Part shown: positions 5,359 to 10,221 of the stretch, in pieces
How the letters are laid out: every line of letters begins with the position of its first letter
Numbering within the stretch: the first letter of the stretch is position 1
Assembly: GCA_002696995.1 (NCBI GenBank)
Contig: NZUF01000026.1
Location: 45,971-56,191 of the forward strand
DNA length: 10,221 nt
Source: Flammeovirgaceae bacterium
GTDB taxonomy: Bacteria > Bacteroidota > Bacteroidia > Cytophagales > MED-G16
Direction of reading: 5' to 3'
Program-made: the position numbers and the translations under genes
Notes under the pieces: generated by a model
Seen by the model: only the letters and a program-made list of their open reading frames with translations
What the model was told of the DNA's origin: nothing
The model's database searches: none

Positions 5359-6566
5359 ATCTGAGAAATAACTTTTATAGTATTTTCAATTTCTTCCTTA
5401 TTATTATATACTGAAACACCTAGTCTAGTAACTCCTCCATGTTCTTCTAATCCTAATTTCTGTATTGCTTTTATTGCATAAAAATGACCATCCCAAGCAC
5501 AAATATTTTTCTTACCAAGTAATTTACAGATCTCATTTGCAGATTTATTTTTATGTACAAATGACACAGTTGGTGATCTTAAATTAGAAAAATCAGGTCC
5601 TATAACTTCTATATTTTTAATACTAGAAAGTGAATTATATAGATAGGATGCTAATTTATTTTCATGTTTTCCAAGTTTTCTATAGGCTTCATTAATTTTA
5701 TCTCTATATGAATTGCCAGAACCTAACGAAGCAATAAAATCAATAGCCTTCTCAACTCCATGACATGCTGCATGGTTTAATGTTCCTGTCTCAATTCTAT
5801 ATGGAGCCTTTTGATCTTGAACAATAAGCCTATCAGTTTCTAATTTGTCTAGCAAATTTAATTTGCAATATAAAACTCCAATATGTGGCCCATAAAATTT
5901 ATAAGCTGAACATAATAAAATATCACAACCAATTTTTTTTACATCAATAGGGAAGTGTGGGGCATAATGTACAGCATCAAGTAAAAATAGGATGTCTTTA
6001 TTTTCTATTATTTTTTTAATTTTAGTAAAATCATTAACAGTTCCTATAGCATTTGAAGACATACCCATTGCTATCATTACAGTATTATCATTTATTTTAT
6101 TCTTAAAATCATCGTAGTCTAAAACACCATTTTCTAAAATATTAATTTTTATAATTTTAATTCCTTTTTCTATAAGTGTTTTCCAAGGACCTCTATTTGC
6201 CTCATGATCAAGATCAGTAATTATAACTTCATCTCCCTTTTTAAATAACTTAGATAGACCTCTTGCTAAACTGAAATTTAAGGTCGTCATGTTGTGACCT
6301 AATGAAATACATTTTTTATTTTCTGCTCCTAAGAATATTGAGGCTTTTTCTCTTAAGGAATCCATTAATATATCAGTTTCTTTACTGGTGTTAAATTCAC
6401 CATGTGTGTTAGCATTACACTTCTTATAATAATTAGATATTCCTTCTATTACCATATTTGGGACCTGTGTACCTCCAGGCCCATCTAAATAAATTATTTG
6501 ATTTCCATTATTGTCTTTAAGAGAGAGTGATGGAAATTGATTTCTTATTTCATCTATATTAAGCAT
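5355..6566 (-). CDS. Class V PLP enzyme, cysteine-desulfurase-like (VC1184-type) without the desulfurase Cys
   Basis: A fold-type I PLP enzyme of 403 residues from the class V aminotransferase/NifS-SufS superfamily, probably the VC1184-like subfamily: the opening FPSLSL, YLDGPGGTQVP (26-36) and NANTHGEF (51-58) fit it. Expected cofactor residues are present: H121 (DHEAN) stacking on PLP, N172, D197 and H200 (LLDAVH), and Schiff-base K223 in CSAYKFYGPHIG. R381 (TRLGVSVYN) fits the substrate-carboxylate arginine. In SufS the catalytic cysteine follows GHH; here the segment is WDGHFYAI, with Y363 at that place, so sulfur transfer is unlikely and another amino-acid reaction such as a lyase, epimerase or transaminase is more plausible. 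The start overlaps the permease stop by 8 bases and follows a run of eight A, indicating coupled translation; the substrate may be what the permease imports. No suf genes are nearby. The reaction is unknown. Confidence 0.88.
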   Translation of the reverse strand: MLNIDEIRNQFPSLSLKDNNGNQIIYLDGPGGTQVPNMVIEGISNYYKKCNANTHGEFNTSKETDILMDSLREKASIFLGAENKKCISLGHNMTTLNFSLARGLSKLFKKGDEVIITDLDHEANRGPWKTLIEKGIKIIKINILENGVLDYDDFKNKINDNTVMIAMGMSSNAIGTVNDFTKIKKIIENKDILFLLDAVHYAPHFPIDVKKIGCDILLCSAYKFYGPHIGVLYCKLNLLDKLETDRLIVQDQKAPYRIETGTLNHAACHGVEKAIDFIASLGSGNSYRDKINEAYRKLGKHENKLASYLYNSLSSIKNIEVIGPDFSNLRSPTVSFVHKNKSANEICKLLGKKNICAWDGHFYAIKAIQKLGLEEHGGVTRLGVSVYNNKEEIENTIKVISQI

Positions 6567-7854
6567 ATTTTTTTTGATAAATATAGATAGGAATAGAAAA
6601 GGAAAGTAGAAATAAACCAGATATTATTGACTCATATCCCACTCCATAAATCAACCAAATAATAAATATAAAACAGGGAATTCCTGTAAATAATGATTTT
6701 TTTAGATCTGATATTGGCTTTTTTTGTTTAACTAAAATTGTAAACTCAGAAATAGAGACAAATAAGTATAGCATTAGGCTGCAAAATGTAGAAGTTAAAA
6801 TTAGATATGTAAAAATATCAGTTAAGTTTTTTGAAAAATTCATAATAATTAAACTAGTAACAAGTAAAGTTGATATTATAAGTCCTATATACGGCACATC
6901 GTCTTTGTTTTTTTTCTGAAAAATTTTTCCCATTAGCTTTCTCTTAGCTAAAGACTTTGGTATTTCAATCTGTAATAATGTCCATCCATTTAAAGAACCC
7001 AAACCAGATATTATAGCAAATATTGCAATTGTTTTTTTTAGATTATCGCCTAATACTGAACCAATAGCATCTGCAAATGGGGCATTTGAGTTAGCTATCT
7101 CATCAGTAGGAATTATTCCTATTAAGGCAATCATTGAAAGTAAATAAATTAAAATTGTTATAATGGTACCGATCATTGTGGCTCTAGGTATATTTTCTTT
7201 AGGGTTCTCAATTTTATCAGCAGGTATAGTAGCGGATTCTATACCAAGAAAAGCAAAAAATGTTAGAGTGGTAGTTATATTAATTGCATTAAAACTTGAT
7301 TCATTTGATGAATTAATTGGAAAAAAATTATTTATATCAAAAACATAAAAGCCAATTATTATAGTTATTAATAATGGTATTATTTTTATTAATGAGGTTA
7401 TAAGCTGAAAGTTGCCTGCACTTTTTATTCCATGATAATTAATCAAAGCAATAACTAATAAAATTAAAATTGTATAGATCATTGCAAAATTTGTGATTTT
7501 AAGAAAATCAAAGAATACTGTAGAGTAACTGGTTATTGCTATAGCTATACTTGCATTTACTAGAAGAATAGATACCCAGTAGCCCCATATAACAAAGAAC
7601 CCAATAAATTCTCCGAAACTGTTTTCAGTGTAGTGGAAAGCACCATTCTTTCCTGGAAACTTTGAACTTAATCTTTTAAAGATAGAAGCTATAAATAGAG
7701 CCATCAACCCTGAAATTATCCATCCTATAATACTAATTGAACCATACTGAGATAAAGATACTGGAAGCATAAATATTCCAACACCAATCATATTTCCTAA
7801 TACTAAACTTATAGATTGTCTTAAATTTAATTTGATATTTTTTGAACTACTCAT
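6559..7854 (-). CDS. APC-superfamily amino acid/polyamine permease (AdiC-like)
   Basis: Inner-membrane transporter with about 12 helices, resembling the basic amino acid/polyamine antiporter family (AdiC, PotE, CadB). In the numbering of the longer 445-residue reading, LGNMIGVGIFMLP (33-45) is the helix-1 substrate-binding break. FFAFLGIESAT (213-223) matches the AdiC helix-6 segment: the AdiC pH-sensing Glu208 equivalent is E220, but the substrate-contacting Trp202 equivalent is F214. SGLGSLNGWTLL (297-308) matches helix 8 and keeps the Trp293 equivalent at W305. I prefer the start at 7854 (MSSSKN, 431 residues): it leaves a family-like N-terminus, has AGGA six bases upstream, and leaves 42 bases before the divergent xylB, whereas the upstream ATG at 7896 directly abuts the xylB ATG. 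Coupled to the downstream PLP enzyme. The substrate is unproven; arginine specificity is doubtful. Confidence 0.88.
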   Translation of the reverse strand: MSSSKNIKLNLRQSISLVLGNMIGVGIFMLPVSLSQYGSISIIGWIISGLMALFIASIFKRLSSKFPGKNGAFHYTENSFGEFIGFFVIWGYWVSILLVNASIAIAITSYSTVFFDFLKITNFAMIYTILILLVIALINYHGIKSAGNFQLITSLIKIIPLLITIIIGFYVFDINNFFPINSSNESSFNAINITTTLTFFAFLGIESATIPADKIENPKENIPRATMIGTIITILIYLLSMIALIGIIPTDEIANSNAPFADAIGSVLGDNLKKTIAIFAIISGLGSLNGWTLLQIEIPKSLAKRKLMGKIFQKKNKDDVPYIGLIISTLLVTSLIIMNFSKNLTDIFTYLILTSTFCSLMLYLFVSISEFTILVKQKKPISDLKKSLFTGIPCFIFIIWLIYGVGYESIISGLFLLSFSIPIYIYQKKYA

Positions 7855-7860
7855 AGATAA

Positions 7861-7864
7861 TCCT
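7861..7864 (-). promoter_or_regulatory. Possible ribosome binding site supporting the internal permease start
   Basis: AGGA on the minus strand, six bases before the ATG at 7854. Shine-Dalgarno sites are rare in Bacteroidota, so this is modest evidence, but it favours 7854 over the upstream ATG at 7896. Confidence 0.3.
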
Positions 7865-7896
7865 AATATAATATTTTTAATTTTATAATTAGTCAT

Positions 7897-9381
7897 ATGA
7901 ATTTATCAGAAAAAAAACATTCAATAGGTATTGACCTTGGTAGCTCTTCAGTTAAAATGACATTATTTAATCTTCTTAATGGAGAAAATATAGATGCTGT
8001 AACCTATCCTCAAAAAGAGATGAAGATAGAATCTCCAAAAAAAGATTGGGCTGAACAAGACCCTCAATTATGGTGGAATTGTGTTAAAGAATGCTTTTAT
8101 TTTCTTAAGAAAAGAAATAATCTACAATCTGTTATTTCTATAGGTATATCATATCAGATGCATGGTCTTGTTGCAATTGATGATAATGGAGATATTCTTT
8201 TCCCTTCTATCATATGGTGTGATTCTAGAGCTATTAAAATTGGTGAAGATGCAGATAAGAAGTTGAGCAAATCATTAATATCTGACCATTTATTAAACTC
8301 TCCTGGAAATTTTACTGCATCCAAATTAAGATGGGTAAAGGAAAATAATTTAAATGAGTACTCCTCAATATATAAATTCATGTTACCTGGTGATTACTTA
8401 TTATTTAAGCTTACTGGAAAGTTATCCACGACAAAAGGTGGCTTATCGGAGGGCATATTATGGGATTTTGAAAATGAAAAAATATCCGAAGAATTAATAA
8501 ACTTTTATGGAATAGAAAAAAATAAATTTCCTGATGTGGTTGATTCATTTGGTGACCAGGGAACATTGCTAAAAGAAAACTGTCATGAATTCGGTCTAAA
8601 TGATAATGTTGTTATATCATATAGGTGTGGAGATCAACCTAATAATGCATTTTCATTAAATGTGTTAGAGCCTGGAGAAATTGCTGCTACAGCAGGAACA
8701 TCAGCCGTTATATATTGTGTTTCAGATAAGAAAATATATGATCAAAATAATAGAATTAATACTTTTTTACATTGTAATAACTCCTCTCTAAAAAAAAGAA
8801 ATGGGATCTTACTTTGTGTAAATGGATCAGGAATAGCTTACTCATGGATAAAAAAAATTTTAGGTGAAGTTTCTTATTCTGAAATGGACAAAAACGCAGA
8901 ATCTATTAAAACATTAGATGATTTAATATTTTTTCCATTTGGAAATGGATCAGAAAGAATATTTTCTAATAATACCAATATTAAATCTATGTTTCATGGT
9001 ATTGACTTTAATAGGCATAATAAATATCATTTGATTAAATCGGTTCTAGAAGGTGTTTCATTCTCATTATCATATGGAATTGAATTATTAAGAGATATGG
9101 GCATAGAGGTGAATACTGTAAAAGTTGGAAATCAAAATCTTTTTAAAAGTAAAATTTTCAGAAAGACATTTGTTAATATATCCAAGGTAAAATTATTGGT
9201 TTACGAAACAGATGGATCTATTGGAGCCGCAAGAGGTGCCGGAATAGGAATAGGTTACTATAAAGACGAAAAAGATGCCTTTCAAAGTCTTGAGTGTGTA
9301 GATGAATTGAACCCCTCTGATTCACAAAATTTAGAAGAGTCTTATCTAAATTGGAAAATGGTATTAAATAAATTAAATTAA
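7897..9381 (+). CDS. xylB: Xylulokinase (FGGY family)
   Basis: Phosphorylates D-xylulose with ATP to D-xylulose 5-phosphate, feeding the pentose phosphate pathway; cytoplasmic. It is 494 residues, normal for the family. IGIDLGSSSVKMTLF (10-24) is the phosphate-1 loop of the actin-like ATPase fold; SYQMHGLV (85-92) is the xylulokinase QMHG signature for sugar binding; IIWCDSR (105-111) follows; RCGDQPNNAFS (243-253) holds the catalytic base D246; ATAGTSAVIY (264-273) is the phosphate-2 loop. The adenosine region reads VGNQNLFKSKIFRKTF (410-425) where many FGGY kinases have GGGA; I recall a similar GxxNLF form in Bacteroidota xylulokinases. LYETDGSIGAARGAG-like sequence closes the fold. The ATG directly abuts an alternative permease ATG on the other strand. 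xylA follows 4 bases after the stop, which confirms xylose as the substrate pathway. Confidence 0.95.
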   Translation: MNLSEKKHSIGIDLGSSSVKMTLFNLLNGENIDAVTYPQKEMKIESPKKDWAEQDPQLWWNCVKECFYFLKKRNNLQSVISIGISYQMHGLVAIDDNGDILFPSIIWCDSRAIKIGEDADKKLSKSLISDHLLNSPGNFTASKLRWVKENNLNEYSSIYKFMLPGDYLLFKLTGKLSTTKGGLSEGILWDFENEKISEELINFYGIEKNKFPDVVDSFGDQGTLLKENCHEFGLNDNVVISYRCGDQPNNAFSLNVLEPGEIAATAGTSAVIYCVSDKKIYDQNNRINTFLHCNNSSLKKRNGILLCVNGSGIAYSWIKKILGEVSYSEMDKNAESIKTLDDLIFFPFGNGSERIFSNNTNIKSMFHGIDFNRHNKYHLIKSVLEGVSFSLSYGIELLRDMGIEVNTVKVGNQNLFKSKIFRKTFVNISKVKLLVYETDGSIGAARGAGIGIGYYKDEKDAFQSLECVDELNPSDSQNLEESYLNWKMVLNKLN

Positions 9382-9385
9382 AAAC

Positions 9386-10221
9386 GTGGGAACTATAATA
9401 GGTCAAAAAGAATTTTTTAAAGGTATTGATCAAATAAATTTTGAGGGGGAGGAATCCGATAACCCTTTTTCTTATCGATTTTATGATAAAGAAAAAGTTG
9501 TATTGGGAAAGCCGATGAAAGAGCATTTTAAATTTGCTGTAGCATACTGGCATTCTTTTGTAAATTCTGGTAATGATCCTTTTGGAATTGGCACCAAAAA
9601 ATATCCTTGGATGGAATCAAAAGATGTTAAGCAAAGATCATATCAAAAGATGGATGCTGCGTTTGAATTTATATCCAAACTTGATTTAGAATATTTTTGT
9701 TTTCATGATTTTGATCTAGTAGATGAAGGAAAAACGATATCAGAATCGGAAAAACGATTAGATGATATATCTGATTATTGCATTTTAAAAATGAAAAACT
9801 CTAAAATAAAGCCGTTATGGGGTACAGCTAATTTATTTTCTAATCCAAGATATATGAATGGGGCAGCAACTAATCCTGATTTTGATGTTGTTTCATATGC
9901 AGGTGCTCAAGTAAAAAACGCAATAGATGTTACCATAAAGTTAAAGGGTGAAAATTATGTGTTCTGGGGTGGAAGAGAAGGCTATATGTCTCTTCTTAAT
10001 ACTGATATGAAAAGAGAACTTGATAATCTTGCTACATTTCTCCATATGGCTAAAGACTATGGTAGATCTCAAGGCTTTAAAGGATGTTATTTTATTGAAC
10101 CTAAACCTATGGAGCCATCAAAACATCAATACGATTATGATGCTGCCACTGTAATTGGATTTTTAAAAGAATATAATCTTGATAAAGATTTTAAACTAAA
10201 TATTGAGGTTAATCATGCAAC
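9386..10221 (+). CDS. xylA: Xylose isomerase (3' end outside window)
   Basis: Interconverts D-xylose and D-xylulose with two divalent metals; cytoplasmic. About 278 residues are visible of a family length near 440. The start must be GTG at 9386: an in-frame stop at 9374-9376 precedes it with no ATG between, and the encoded GQKEFFKGIDQINFEG is the expected N-terminus of the class II enzyme. YFCFHDFDL (103-111) carries the catalytic H107 and D110; WGTANLFS (145-152), YVFWGGREGY (191-200) and IEPKP (237-241, metal ligand E238 and catalytic K240) are all present, followed by HQYDYD (247-252) and NIEVNHA (272-278) with ligands E274 and H277. The remaining metal-binding aspartates lie beyond the right edge. 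Four bases after xylB, so co-transcribed and probably translationally coupled. Confidence 0.96.
   Translation, partial: MGTIIGQKEFFKGIDQINFEGEESDNPFSYRFYDKEKVVLGKPMKEHFKFAVAYWHSFVNSGNDPFGIGTKKYPWMESKDVKQRSYQKMDAAFEFISKLDLEYFCFHDFDLVDEGKTISESEKRLDDISDYCILKMKNSKIKPLWGTANLFSNPRYMNGAATNPDFDVVSYAGAQVKNAIDVTIKLKGENYVFWGGREGYMSLLNTDMKRELDNLATFLHMAKDYGRSQGFKGCYFIEPKPMEPSKHQYDYDAATVIGFLKEYNLDKDFKLNIEVNHA

Noticed and set aside
5364..5394. AGAAAT...ATTTCT as a terminator between the NUDIX gene and the class V enzyme
   Set aside because: Six-base arms with a 19-base loop and no T-run; not convincing.
5355..6566. Naming the class V enzyme sufS/csdA
   Set aside because: The desulfurase cysteine is replaced by Tyr and no suf genes are nearby.
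7163..7348. Plus-strand 61-residue open frame
   Set aside because: Antisense to permease helices; no independent start context or motif.
7863..7892. CTAAT-N20-ATTAG inverted repeat between the permease and xylB, considered as an operator
   Set aside because: Only five paired bases with mismatches inside; too likely by chance in such AT-rich DNA.
8154..8381. Minus-strand 75-residue open frame
   Set aside because: Antisense to xylB, whose frame has full family motifs.
9218..9553. Minus-strand 111-residue open frame
   Set aside because: Antisense to the xylB end and xylA start; basic, aromatic-rich translation of an AT-rich shadow.

Overview
The window reads as a compact stretch of a chromosome from an AT-rich bacterium (roughly 25-30 % GC by eye), most likely a marine-type member of the Bacteroidota (Flavobacteriales). 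This is inferred from several clues. Secretion signals end in a 'YSQ|G'-like cleavage site. Two exact TAnnTTTG boxes (the Bacteroidota -7 element) lie just upstream of starts. Shine-Dalgarno signals are mostly absent and A-rich start contexts are common. The LysM plus RlpA-like protein and the divergent pyrE/NUDIX pair also resemble arrangements I associate with that phylum. Coding density is very high: the longest gene-free gap is about 57 bases. I see no RNA gene, CRISPR array, insertion sequence or attachment site.

Layout, left to right. (1) Minus strand, 1-3184: a tightly packed unit transcribed nfeD -> kdsB -> sppA. NfeD and SppA are membrane-bound serine proteases of the ClpP/crotonase fold; KdsB activates Kdo for LPS. 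The junctions are TAA directly followed by ATG, then an ATGA overlap. sppA runs off the left edge. (2) Plus strand, 3206-3991: a secreted LysM protein with a degenerate RlpA-like barrel, then a small cold-shock protein. (3) Minus strand, 3999-4622: pyrE (orotate phosphoribosyltransferase), convergent with the cold-shock gene over a small AT-rich hairpin. (4) Plus strand, 4678-5358: a NUDIX hydrolase divergent from pyrE. (5) Minus strand, 5355 to about 7854: an APC-family amino-acid/polyamine-type permease translationally coupled to a class V PLP enzyme of the cysteine-desulfurase-like fold that lacks the desulfurase cysteine. (6) Plus strand, 7897-10221: xylulokinase, then a GTG-started xylose isomerase cut by the right edge.

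Functionally the left half is envelope and housekeeping: LPS Kdo activation, membrane proteolysis, peptidoglycan-associated protein, pyrimidine synthesis. The right half is nutrient acquisition: a putative amino-acid uptake-and-conversion pair back to back with the xylose pathway (D-xylose -> D-xylulose -> D-xylulose 5-phosphate -> pentose phosphate pathway). I did not find a clearly new system. The points most worth a second look are the transporter/PLP-enzyme pair with altered key residues, the catalytic-residue changes in the LysM/DPBB protein and in NfeD, and the NfeD-KdsB-SppA gene arrangement.
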